A DNA stretch of 64,000 nucleotides from Micromonospora citrea (GTDB lineage: Bacteria; Actinomycetota; Actinomycetes; Mycobacteriales; Micromonosporaceae): assembly GCF_900090315.1 (NCBI RefSeq), contig NZ_FMHZ01000002.1:1590501-1654500 (forward strand). The letters are read 5' to 3'. How positions within the stretch are numbered: position 1 is the stretch's first letter; each line of letters begins with the position of its first letter. Positions 9,294 to 17,470 of this stretch are shown piece by piece. A program made the position numbers and the translations under genes. Below the pieces are notes generated by a model that was not told the origin of the DNA, searched no databases, and saw only the letters and a list, made by a program, of their open reading frames with translations.

Positions 9294-9423
9294 GGCCGGT
9301 GGCCACGGACAGGCCGGTGGCCAGGCCGGTGGCCACCGACAGGCCGGTGGCCACGGACAGGCCGGGCGGCCACGGACAGGCCGGGCGGCCACGGACAGGC
9401 CGGGCGGCCACGGACAGGCCGGT
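9294..9423. repeat. Degenerate 18/19-bp tandem repeat array
   Basis: Copies of a unit containing CACGGACAGGCCGGGCGGC (19 bp) or its 18-bp variant CACGGACAGGCCGGTGGC follow one another; the last copies are spaced exactly 19 bases apart (9371, 9390, 9409). The array lies in the 410-bp stretch between the small acidic gene and the next small membrane protein, where no other gene is seen. The units abut directly with no spacers. Confidence 0.8.
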
Positions 9424-9632
9424 GACGTACCCCGGCCGTGGCGCGCGCCGCACGGCCGGCGGGGGCGACGGGCGGGCGCGGATTTTCCCGGCCGCCTGCG
9501 GGTGTTACTGCCCCCGACGGGCCGGGTAGACGGCGGGTGCCCCCGCCATGAACGCGAACCGTGCCGTGGCCGAAACGCGGTAGCGGGGCGAGGGAGTGCA
9601 GGTACGACTCATCGCATCCTGAGGAGGACAAG

Positions 9633-10022
9633 ATGAGCACGCAGGCTGCATCCACCAGGCCGATGAACCGCCCGGCGCAGGACGCGCCCAACCGCACCAT
9701 GCAGGACCGGGCCATCCAGGAGACACCCACCCGGCCGATGCCGATGGTGCACGACGGGCGTCGCGAGGCCATGCAGGCGCCCGGCACGGAGACCAAGCCG
9801 TCGCTGCGGACCACCGAGTTCTGGGTCTACATCGCGGCCGTGATCGGCGTGCTGGCCGCCTCGCAGCTGGTCGGGCGGAACTCGGCCGGGGTGGACATCT
9901 TCCGGGCCGACAACGCCTGGTTCATGATCACGCTGCTGACCATCGGATACCTGGGTAGCCGTGGTCTGGCCAAGGCCGGCAGCAACTGGCGCAGCGGTGA
10001 GGAGCGCAAGGCCCGGCACTGA
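9633..10022 (+). CDS. Small two-helix membrane protein
   Basis: A 129-residue protein not assigned to a named family. Residues 1-70 are hydrophilic and proline-rich, with repeated RPM motifs (STRPMNRP, PTRPMPM). Two membrane helices follow, FWVYIAAVIGVLAAS (about 75-92) and AWFMITLLTIGYLGS (about 103-118), then a basic tail. GAGGAGG lies 6 bases before the ATG, a strong ribosome site. The cytoplasmic N-terminal tail suggests a scaffold or stress-associated membrane protein, but no function can be stated. It ends in a strong shared terminator facing the Spo0M gene. Confidence 0.8.
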   Translation: MSTQAASTRPMNRPAQDAPNRTMQDRAIQETPTRPMPMVHDGRREAMQAPGTETKPSLRTTEFWVYIAAVIGVLAASQLVGRNSAGVDIFRADNAWFMITLLTIGYLGSRGLAKAGSNWRSGEERKARH

Positions 10023-10049
10023 CCCGGGCACCGCGCGCCACAGCGGTTC

Positions 10050-10085
10050 GGTGGCCTCTCGGGACGACAGTCCCGGGAGGCCACC
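10050..10085. terminator. Bidirectional terminator
   Basis: A 16-bp stem (10050-10065 with 10070-10085, one G-T wobble) with loop GACA lies between two convergent genes and can serve both. Confidence 0.8.
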
Positions 10086-10098
10086 GTCGCGTGTGGTC

Positions 10099-11049
10099 CT
10101 ACTCCTCGAAGCCCCAGTCCTCGGCGAAGTCGCCCTCGACCGCATCCTCGATCATCTCGCCGGCGATCATGCCTCCGGCGAGGCCGAGCGCGGCCCCGGC
10201 GACCACGCCGCCCATGCCGGGCCCCCGGCCGTGGCCGTGGCCGTGCCCGCCGAAGCCCTGGGCGCGCAGGCTGCCGTAGCGGGAGGTGGTCTCGCGCAGC
10301 CAGCCGTCGACGACCTGCGTCCAGTCGCTGCGGTCGGCGTCGGCGTGCGAGACCCGGTAGAGGCCGAAGACGTCGTGCCCGGCGGTGAGGAACCCGCCGC
10401 GCTTGTCGCACTCCAGGATGACCTCGACCCCGTGCGGGCTGGTGACGAAGGTCAGCTCGACCTCGTTGATGGTGCCCGCGTACTGCGGCGAGGCGAAGAA
10501 CTCGATCTCCTGGTAGAACGGCAGCGTCTGCTGGGTGCCCCGGATGTGGCCGCGTTCGAGGTCGGCGTGCTTGAAGCGGAAACCGAGCCGCTGGAACGCC
10601 TCCAGGATCCGCTCGTGCACCGGCAGCGGGTGCACGTTGACCTGGTCCAGGTCGCCCTTGTCGACCGCCCGGGCGATCGCCAGCTCGGTGCGCAGCCCCA
10701 TCGTCATGCCGCGCAGCCGCTGGCCGTACACGTCGGTGATCGGGGTCTCCCACGGCACCGGGAGCTGGAACGGCAGGGAGAGCTGCTGCTTCGGGGCGAG
10801 CTGGAAGGCGCCGCTGACCGGCAGCCGGTGGAACTCCATGACGCCCGCGTACTCGGTGTCGCCGCCCTCGATCTCGACCCGGGTGACCAGGCTGACGACG
10901 ACCTGCTCGACGTTGGCGGGGGCGTCCCCGCCCAGCAGGTTGACCTGGCCCTCCAGGTTCAGGCCGGGCCGGGTGTTCGGGTTGGTCAGGACGGTGTCGA
11001 CGCTCGGCCCGCCCACGCCGAACGCGCTCAGCATCTTCTTGAAGACCAT
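10099..11049 (-). CDS. Spo0M-family (SpoOM) arrestin-like protein
   Basis: A 316-residue cytoplasmic protein of the Spo0M family, named for sporulation control in Bacillus and built on an arrestin-like fold. Typical blocks are visible: MVFKKMLSAFGVGGPSVDT at the start, PGLNLEGQVNLLGG, the LPFQLPVPWETPITDVYG core, and the Spo0M-specific ILEAFQRLGFRF and LPFYQEIEFF stretches. After residue 270 there is a Gly/His-rich linker (GGHGHGHGRG) and a short hydrophobic glycine-rich stretch before an acidic tail. Its partner is not known in actinobacteria. The stop faces the bidirectional terminator. Confidence 0.88.
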   Translation of the reverse strand: MVFKKMLSAFGVGGPSVDTVLTNPNTRPGLNLEGQVNLLGGDAPANVEQVVVSLVTRVEIEGGDTEYAGVMEFHRLPVSGAFQLAPKQQLSLPFQLPVPWETPITDVYGQRLRGMTMGLRTELAIARAVDKGDLDQVNVHPLPVHERILEAFQRLGFRFKHADLERGHIRGTQQTLPFYQEIEFFASPQYAGTINEVELTFVTSPHGVEVILECDKRGGFLTAGHDVFGLYRVSHADADRSDWTQVVDGWLRETTSRYGSLRAQGFGGHGHGHGRGPGMGGVVAGAALGLAGGMIAGEMIEDAVEGDFAEDWGFEE

Positions 11050-11161
11050 CGGAACTCCCGCAGCATGACGCCGTGCTCCGCCCTGGAGCCGGCCCTTGAA
11101 CTCACCGGGAGGCTAACCGGCAGCGCTGTGAAGTGTCTGTGAAGCGCGCCGGCCCGGGTCG

Positions 11162-11938
11162 TCACCGCACCTCCACCACGACCAGTTCGCCCACCTGGTC
11201 GCCCACCTGGTGACGCGCCGCCACGGGCAGCCCCGCGTCGGTGACCAGCACGTCCGCCTCGGCCAGCGGGGCGATGGTGGCGATGCCGATCGTCTCCCAC
11301 TTGGTGTGGTCGGCCAGCACCACCAGCCGGCGGGACGCGTCGACCAGACACCGGTTGATCCCGGCCTCCAGCAGGTTCGGCGTGGTGAACCCGGTGCGCG
11401 GGCTCATCCCGTGCACGCCGAGGAAGAGCACGTCGACGTTGAGGGACCTGACCGCCGCCTCGGCCACCGGCCCGGTCAGCGCGTCCGAGGGGGTACGGAT
11501 GCCGCCGGTCAGCACGACGGTCTGGTCCGCGCGGGGGTTCTGGTAGAGGGCGTCGGCGACCGGGATCGAGTTGGTGACCACGGTCAGGCCGCGTACGTCG
11601 GCCAGCAGGGTGGCGAGCGCGGCGGTGGTGGTGCCGGCGGAGAGCGCGACGGCCATGCCCGGTTCGACCAGGGCGGCGGCCCGCTCCGCGATCGCCCGCT
11701 TCTCGGCCTGTTGCCGGACCGACTTGGCCGCGAAGCCGGGCTCCTCGGCGGAGCCCGGACCGGCCAGCGTCGCCCCACCGTGGACCTTGGCGACCAGGCC
11801 CCGCTCGGCCAGCGCCTCCAGGTCGCGCCGGATAGTCATGTCGGAGACGCCGAACCGGCTCACCAGGTGGCTGACCCGCACCCCGCCGTGCTGCCGGATC
11901 AGTTCGAGGATCGCGGTCTGCCGCTGTTGGGCCAGCAT
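11162..11938 (-). CDS. DeoR-family sugar-locus regulator
   Basis: A 258-residue repressor. The N-terminal DeoR helix-turn-helix is clear (QRQTAILELIRQHGGVRV, then FGVSDMTIRRDLEAL and KVHGGA, residues 1-60). The C-terminal DeoR sensor domain, related to phosphosugar isomerases, shows LSAGTTTAALA, VVTNSI, VLTGG and the DHTKW block near 215. It lies 22 bp downstream of the GH42 beta-galactosidase on the same strand, so both are probably one operon, and it likely represses this operon and the divergent galactoside importer. The effector, probably a phosphorylated sugar, is inferred from the family. Confidence 0.9.
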   Translation of the reverse strand: MLAQQRQTAILELIRQHGGVRVSHLVSRFGVSDMTIRRDLEALAERGLVAKVHGGATLAGPGSAEEPGFAAKSVRQQAEKRAIAERAAALVEPGMAVALSAGTTTAALATLLADVRGLTVVTNSIPVADALYQNPRADQTVVLTGGIRTPSDALTGPVAEAAVRSLNVDVLFLGVHGMSPRTGFTTPNLLEAGINRCLVDASRRLVVLADHTKWETIGIATIAPLAEADVLVTDAGLPVAARHQVGDQVGELVVVEVR

Positions 11939-11960
11939 CCGGATGACCTCCTTCGGGCCG

Positions 11961-13979
11961 TCACGCTACGGACGTGGGAGCCGCGCCGGCGGCGGGGCCC
12001 TCGCGGACGACGGCCACCTCCCCGGCCGGCACGACCAGCTCGCCGTCGCAGGGCCGGCCCGTCAGCAGCTCCACGCCGGTGGCGTCGAGCCGGACGTCGA
12101 CGTCGGTGTGGTTGATCACGAACAGCCAGCTGCGGTCGCCGGCCCGCCGCCGGACCACCTCCACGTCGACGGGCACCCGCGCGGCCGGACGCGCCCCGGA
12201 CTCGGCCACCAGCCGGGCGACCAGCGCGTCCGTGGCCGCCGCGTCCAGTCGGGTGCCGACGTACCAGGCCGCGCCCGCGCCGACCGCGTGCCGGGTCAGG
12301 GCCGGCACGCCCGGCAGCGGCCCGTCGGCGTACGCGGCGAGAACCTGGGCGCCCTCGGCGTGCAGCCACTCCGTCCACACGTCGGCGGTGGAGCCGTCGT
12401 CCAGGGTGACCCGCTCCCCCGCCCGCAGCGGGAAGAACTCCTCGACGCGTACGCCCAGCAGCTCCCGGAACGCCCCCGGGTAGCCGCCGAGGCGGATGTG
12501 GTCGTGCTCGTCGACGATGCCGCTGAAGTACGTCACCAGGGCGGTGCCGCCGGCCTCGACGAATCCGCGCAGCGCCTCGGCGTGCGCGTCGCGGACCAGG
12601 TAGAGGGTGGGCGCCAGCACCAGCCGGTAGCGGGAGAGGTCGGCCGACGGGTGCACCACGTCGGCGGTGATCCCGGCCCGCCACAGCGCCTCGTGCAGCG
12701 CGCCGAGCCGGTCGGCGTACGTGACGTCGACGCTGGGGTGCGAGTCGAGCTCGACGCCCCACCACGCCTCGTAGTCGAACAGGATCGCCACCTCGGCGTC
12801 GACCCGGCTGCCGCGCACCTCGGCCAGGGCCGCGAGGTCGGCGCCGAGCCGGCATACCTCACGGAACACCTTGGTGTCGGGGCCGGCGTGCGGCACCAGG
12901 GCGGAGTGGAACTTCTCGGCGCCCGCGCGGGAGGCCCGCCACTGGAAGAAGAGCACCCCGTCGGCGCCACGCGCCACGTGCGCCAGGCTGTTGCGGCGCA
13001 ACTGCCCGGGGGTCTTGGCGACGTTGCGCGGCTGCCAGTTGACGGCGCTCGTGGAGTGCTCCATCAGCAGCCACGGCGCGCCGCCGGCGATCCCGCGGGT
13101 GTGGTCGGCGGCGAGGGCGAGGCCGACGTGGGCACGCGGGTCGGCGGCGGTCAGGTAGTGGTCGTTGGCGACCACGTCCACGTCGGACGCCCAGGAGTGG
13201 TAGTCCAGGTACTTGATTCCGGTGCCGATCATGAAGTTCGTGGTGACCGGCTGGCGGACCAGGCGGTCCAGCGCCTCGCGTTCGGCGCGCAGCTGGGCCC
13301 GCTGCTCGTCGGAGGAGAAGCGCAGGAAGTCCAGCTGCTGGGTGGGGTTGGCGAAGGTCGGCGCGGCGCGCGGCGGGTTGATCTCGGCCCAGTCGCCGTA
13401 GCGCTGGCTCCAGAACGTGGTGCCCCAGGCGTCGTTGAGCGCGTCCAGGTCGCCGTGGCGCCCGCGCAGCCAGCGGCGGAACGCCGCCGCGCTGACGTCG
13501 CAGTAGCAGTGCACGTTGTGGCAGCCCAGCTCGTTGGAGACGTGCCACATCACCACGGCGGGATGCTCGGCGTACCGGGTGGCGACGGCCTCGACCAGGG
13601 CCAGCGACCGTTCGCGGAACACCGGCGAGCTGGGGCAGTACGCCTGCCGCCCGCCCGGCCACAGGATCGCGCCGTCGGCGCGCCGGGGCAGCGTCTCCGG
13701 GTGCCGGTGCGCCAGCCAGGGCGGCGGGCTGGCGGTGGCGGTGGCCAGGTCGACCGCGATGCCGCCCGCGTGCAGCACGTCGAGCGCCCGGTCGAGCCAG
13801 CCGAACTCGTACGCGTCGGGCTCGGGTTCGAGCAGCGCCCAGGAGAAGATGCCGACCGAGACCAGGTTGACCCCGGCCCGGCGCATCAGCTCGACGTCCT
13901 CGGCCCAGGTCGACTCGGGCCACTGCTCGGGGTTGTAGTCGGCACCGAACCAGATCCGCTCGCCCTGCCATCGCCGCAT
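11961..13979 (-). CDS. GH42 beta-galactosidase
   Basis: A 672-residue cytoplasmic glycoside hydrolase of family 42, hydrolysing beta-galactosides. Family marks are FGADYNPEQWP near residue 12, the acid/base Glu in WHVSNELGCH near 150, the nucleophile Glu in LLMEHSTSAVNW near 310, the Cys cluster HCYC typical of zinc-bearing members, the trimerisation/flavodoxin-like middle domain and a beta C-terminal domain. No signal peptide is seen, so it acts on imported sugar. It diverges from the ABC importer/alpha-galactosidase operon and precedes the DeoR regulator, so the locus handles both alpha- and beta-linked galactosides. Confidence 0.93.
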   Translation of the reverse strand: MRRWQGERIWFGADYNPEQWPESTWAEDVELMRRAGVNLVSVGIFSWALLEPEPDAYEFGWLDRALDVLHAGGIAVDLATATASPPPWLAHRHPETLPRRADGAILWPGGRQAYCPSSPVFRERSLALVEAVATRYAEHPAVVMWHVSNELGCHNVHCYCDVSAAAFRRWLRGRHGDLDALNDAWGTTFWSQRYGDWAEINPPRAAPTFANPTQQLDFLRFSSDEQRAQLRAEREALDRLVRQPVTTNFMIGTGIKYLDYHSWASDVDVVANDHYLTAADPRAHVGLALAADHTRGIAGGAPWLLMEHSTSAVNWQPRNVAKTPGQLRRNSLAHVARGADGVLFFQWRASRAGAEKFHSALVPHAGPDTKVFREVCRLGADLAALAEVRGSRVDAEVAILFDYEAWWGVELDSHPSVDVTYADRLGALHEALWRAGITADVVHPSADLSRYRLVLAPTLYLVRDAHAEALRGFVEAGGTALVTYFSGIVDEHDHIRLGGYPGAFRELLGVRVEEFFPLRAGERVTLDDGSTADVWTEWLHAEGAQVLAAYADGPLPGVPALTRHAVGAGAAWYVGTRLDAAATDALVARLVAESGARPAARVPVDVEVVRRRAGDRSWLFVINHTDVDVRLDATGVELLTGRPCDGELVVPAGEVAVVREGPAAGAAPTSVA

Positions 13980-14252
13980 GGATGCAGAGCGTGCCCGGCG
14001 AGGGCGGCCAAGTCAACACGTTCCAACATCGATCATCTTTACAACGTTTACCGGCCAACTGCCTTGTCGCGGCTGGATTGCCGCGCCGATGCCGCCCCCT
14101 TGACAGCGCCCGGAGGACGAGTAGCTTGAGGCGCCACTGGCAATTCGTGTTCGCGAATGTGGGTTCGCGATGGATCCGGATGTGTGATCACGGTTGCTGG
14201 GACACCGCCCTCACCGGCCCTCGGGCACACCTCTTCATCCGCAGGAGGCACC
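13980..14252. promoter_or_regulatory. Divergent control region of the galactoside locus with putative operators
   Basis: The 273-bp region between the beta-galactosidase and the importer holds no gene. It contains two copies of TTCGCGA (within 14150-14157 and at 14164-14170), the first forming the palindrome TTCGCGAA. These are candidate DeoR sites before the importer. On the galactosidase side lies TTTACAACGTTTACC (about 14038-14052), a loose LacI-type palindrome around AACGTT. Which regulator binds where is inference. Confidence 0.4.
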
Positions 14253-15581
14253 ATGTCCCGTCCCCGCACCCAGGCCGAATACCTGGCCCGGCTCGTACCC
14301 CCCTCCGTCGCCGGCCTCCACCGTCGGTCGCTGCTGGCCGGCGCCGCCGGCACCGGCGCGCTGCTCGGCACGGGCCTGCTCGCCGGCTGCGGCGGCTCCG
14401 ACTCCGGCGGGTCGGACGCCAAGACGGTGTCGCTGGGCTCGAACCAGTCCGACCCGAAGCCCAAGGAGGTGGTCGCGAAGGTCATGGACGGGTTCCAGAC
14501 CTCGTCCGGCCTTCGGGTCGCCGTCAACACCGTCGACCACAACACGTTCCAGGAGAACATCAACAACTACCTGCAGGGCAAGCCCGACGACGTGTTCATG
14601 TGGTTCGCCGGCTACCGGATGCGGTTCTTCGCCGCCCGCGGCCTCGCCGGCGACCTCAGCGACGTGTGGGGAAAGCTCTCCGGCTTCTCGGACGCCTTCA
14701 GGAAGGCCTCCACCGGCGACGACGGCAAGCAGTACTTCGTGCCGTCGTCGTACTACCCGTGGGCCGTCTTCTACCGCAAGTCGGTCTGGCAGCAGAACGG
14801 CTACCAGGTGCCGAAGACGCTCGACGAGATGACCGCCCTCGCCGGGGAGATGAAGAAGGACGGTCTCGTCCCCATCGCCTTCGCCGACAAGGACGGCTGG
14901 CCGGCGATGGGCACCTTCGACATCCTCAACCTGCGGATCAACGGCTACCAGTTCCACGTCGACCTGATGGCCGGCAAGGAGTCCTGGACCTCCGACCGGG
15001 TCAGGAAGGTCTTCGACACCTGGCGCGGGCTGCTGCCGCTGCACCAGCCGGACAGCCTCGGCCGGACCTGGCAGGAGGCCGCCCAGTCGTTGCAGCAGAA
15101 GAAGAGCGGCATGTACCTGCTCGGCCTCTTCCTCGGCCAGCAGTTCAACAACGACGAGCTCGACGACCTGGACTTCTTCACCTTCCCCGAGATCGACCCG
15201 GCGATCGGGGCGAAGGCCTTGGACGCGCCCATCGACGGCTACATGATGGCCCGCAAGCCGAAGCAGGAGGCCAACGCCAGGAAGCTGCTGGAGTACGTCG
15301 GCTCGAAGGCTGCCGCGGACATCACCGTGAAGAACGACCCGAGCACCCTGGTCGCCAACACCCAGGCCGACACCAGCGGCTACAACGCGTTGCAGCGCAA
15401 GGCCGCCGAGCTGGTCGGCTCGGCCACCGAGATCGCCCAGTTCCTCGACCGCGACACCCGCCCGGACTTCGCCTCGACGGTGATCATCCCGGCGCTGCAG
15501 CAGTTCATCAAGGACCCGAAGGACATCGACGGGTTGACGTCCAGCATCGAGAACCAGAAGAAGTCGATCTTCACCGACTGA
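14253..15581 (+). CDS. ABC transporter sugar-binding lipoprotein
   Basis: A 442-residue extracellular solute-binding protein (family 1, carbohydrate type). The signal HRRSLLAGAAGTGALLGTGLLAGC near residues 20-43 combines a twin-arginine-like start with a lipobox (LAGC), so it is a lipoprotein, possibly Tat-exported. The mature part has the usual two-lobe pattern: SGLRVAVNTVDHN, PDDVFMWFAGYRM, FVPSSYYPWAVFYRKS, and the C-terminal lobe GYMMARKPKQ. AGGAGG lies 5 bases before the ATG. It is the first gene of a four-gene operon with two permeases and an alpha-galactosidase; the ATPase is not encoded here, so a shared MsiK-like ATPase elsewhere is likely. Confidence 0.93.
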   Translation: MSRPRTQAEYLARLVPPSVAGLHRRSLLAGAAGTGALLGTGLLAGCGGSDSGGSDAKTVSLGSNQSDPKPKEVVAKVMDGFQTSSGLRVAVNTVDHNTFQENINNYLQGKPDDVFMWFAGYRMRFFAARGLAGDLSDVWGKLSGFSDAFRKASTGDDGKQYFVPSSYYPWAVFYRKSVWQQNGYQVPKTLDEMTALAGEMKKDGLVPIAFADKDGWPAMGTFDILNLRINGYQFHVDLMAGKESWTSDRVRKVFDTWRGLLPLHQPDSLGRTWQEAAQSLQQKKSGMYLLGLFLGQQFNNDELDDLDFFTFPEIDPAIGAKALDAPIDGYMMARKPKQEANARKLLEYVGSKAAADITVKNDPSTLVANTQADTSGYNALQRKAAELVGSATEIAQFLDRDTRPDFASTVIIPALQQFIKDPKDIDGLTSSIENQKKSIFTD

Positions 15582-15602
15582 CGGCGAGAGGGGAAGGACA
15601 CC

Positions 15603-16562
15603 GTGTCCGACCTGCCCCTGATCCAGGCGGATCGCGCCGTGCCGTCGCCGGCCGCGACCACCACCGCCACGGGTGGTCGCGGCCGCCGGCTACGGCTGTT
15701 GTCCCGCACCGACCGCGTGGTCGTCACGCTCATGGTGCTCGTACCGCTGCTGCTCGTCGTCGGTCTGGTCTGGCTGCCGGCGGTGGCCACGGTGGCGCTC
15801 TCCGGCACCGACTGGGACGGCATCGGCCCGCTGGGCGACATCGAGTGGGTCGGCGCACGCAACTACACCGACGTGGTCCAGAACTACCCGCCGTTCATGC
15901 CGGCCGTGCGGAACAACATGCTCTGGCTGGCGGCGCTGTTCGTGGTGGCCACCCCGTTCGGCATGTTCCTGGCCGTCCTGCTCGACAAGGAGCTGCGGGC
16001 GACCAGGTTCTACCAGACCGCGCTCTACCTGCCGGTGGTGCTCTCCCTGGCACTGATCGGCTTCGTCTGGCAGCTGCTCTACTCCCGCGACCAGGGCCTG
16101 GTCAACGCGGTCCTCGGCACCGACGTCGACTGGTACGGCGACCCGGACGTCAACATCTGGGCCGTGCTGCTGGCCGCCGGCTGGCGGCACGTCGGTTACG
16201 TCATGCTGCTCTACCTGGCCGGGCTGAAGGGCGTCGACCCGTCGCTGCGGGAGGCGTCCGCCGTGGACGGCGCGTCGGAGAGCCGCACCTTCTTCTCGGT
16301 GATCTTTCCGGTCATGCGGCCGATCAACATCATCGTGCTGGTCGTGACGGTGATCGAGTCGCTGCGCGCGTTCGACCTGGTCTGGGTGGTCAACAAGGGC
16401 CGCAACGGCCTGGAGCTGCTCTCCGCGCTGGTCACCCAGAACGTGGTGGGCGAGGCGAGCCGGATCGGGTTCGGCTCGGCGTTGGCGACGATCATGCTGG
16501 TCGTCTCGCTGGTCTTCATCACCGTCTACCTGGTGACCGTCATGCGGGAGGGACGCCGATGA
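15603..16562 (+). CDS. ABC sugar permease (MalF type)
   Basis: A 319-residue membrane permease with six predicted helices. The cytoplasmic coupling loop EASAVDGASESRTFFSVIFP near residue 217 is the EAA motif that docks the ATPase. It starts with GTG 22 bases after the binding-protein gene, preceded by GAGAGGGGAAGG, and its stop overlaps the next permease start (ATGA). It pairs with the following gene to form the import channel, presumably for alpha-galactosides such as melibiose or raffinose, judged from the adjacent GH36 enzyme. Confidence 0.93.
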   Translation: MSDLPLIQADRAVPSPAATTTATGGRGRRLRLLSRTDRVVVTLMVLVPLLLVVGLVWLPAVATVALSGTDWDGIGPLGDIEWVGARNYTDVVQNYPPFMPAVRNNMLWLAALFVVATPFGMFLAVLLDKELRATRFYQTALYLPVVLSLALIGFVWQLLYSRDQGLVNAVLGTDVDWYGDPDVNIWAVLLAAGWRHVGYVMLLYLAGLKGVDPSLREASAVDGASESRTFFSVIFPVMRPINIIVLVVTVIESLRAFDLVWVVNKGRNGLELLSALVTQNVVGEASRIGFGSALATIMLVVSLVFITVYLVTVMREGRR

Positions 16563-17470
16563 CCGCCATGACCGTGGGCCCGCGGGCCGGGGCGACGCCC
16601 GCCACCGCCCGCCGTCGACCGCCGCGCCCGCAGCGGGTCGTGCTGCACGTGTTCCTCGCGGCGGTGGCGGTCGGCTGGCTCTTCCCGATCCTCTGGGCCG
16701 TGCTGACCTCCCTGCGCTCCTACGAGTACACCGCGACCCACGGCTACGTCTCGCTCGGCGGGTGGACCCTCGACAACTACGTCACCGCCTGGCGGACGGC
16801 GGAGTTCGGCAAGCGCTTCCTCAACTCCGCGTACATCACCGTGCCGGCGGTGCTGCTGACGCTCTTCCTCGCCTCGTGCGTCGCGTTCGTCATCGCGCGG
16901 TTCAGCTGGAAGACCAACATCGTCCTGCTCGGCCTGTTCACCGCGGCGAACCTGCTGCCGCAGCAGGCCCTGCTGATCCCGCTGTTCCGGCTGTTCACGC
17001 AGGTGCCGCTGCCGGCGTTCATGAGCGACTCCGAAGTGCTCTACGACAGCTACTGGGGCCTGATCCTGGTCAACGTGGCCTTCCAGTGCGGCTTCTGCGT
17101 CTTCGTGCTCAGCAACTACATGAAGGCGCTGCCGCGCGACCTCTACGAGGCGGCGATGGTCGACGGGGCGAGCGTGTGGCGGCAGTACTGGCAGGTGACC
17201 ATGCCGCTGTGCCGGCCGGCCCTGGCGGCGCTGGCCACGCTGGAGGTGACCTGGATCTACAACGAGTTCTTCTGGGCCACCGTGCTGATGCGCACCGGCG
17301 ACAAGTTCCCCGTGACCAGCTCGCTGAACAACCTGCGCGGCGAGTTCTTCACCGACAACAACCTGGTCTCGGCCGGCTCGGTGCTGGTCGCGATCCCGAC
17401 CCTGGTGATCTTCTTCCTGTTGCAGAAGCAGTTCGTCCGGGGCCTGACCCTGGGAGCGTCCAAGGGATGA
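16559..17470 (+). CDS. ABC sugar permease (MalG type)
   Basis: A 303-residue permease. Its N terminus is basic and proline-rich, then helices begin at about residue 30; the coupling loop EAAMVDGASVWRQYWQVTMP sits near 197. It ends with the MalG-like tail QKQFVRGLTLGASKG. It overlaps its neighbours at both ends by four bases (ATGA), so the operon is tightly coupled. It forms a heterodimer with the preceding permease. Confidence 0.93.
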   Translation: MTAMTVGPRAGATPATARRRPPRPQRVVLHVFLAAVAVGWLFPILWAVLTSLRSYEYTATHGYVSLGGWTLDNYVTAWRTAEFGKRFLNSAYITVPAVLLTLFLASCVAFVIARFSWKTNIVLLGLFTAANLLPQQALLIPLFRLFTQVPLPAFMSDSEVLYDSYWGLILVNVAFQCGFCVFVLSNYMKALPRDLYEAAMVDGASVWRQYWQVTMPLCRPALAALATLEVTWIYNEFFWATVLMRTGDKFPVTSSLNNLRGEFFTDNNLVSAGSVLVAIPTLVIFFLLQKQFVRGLTLGASKG

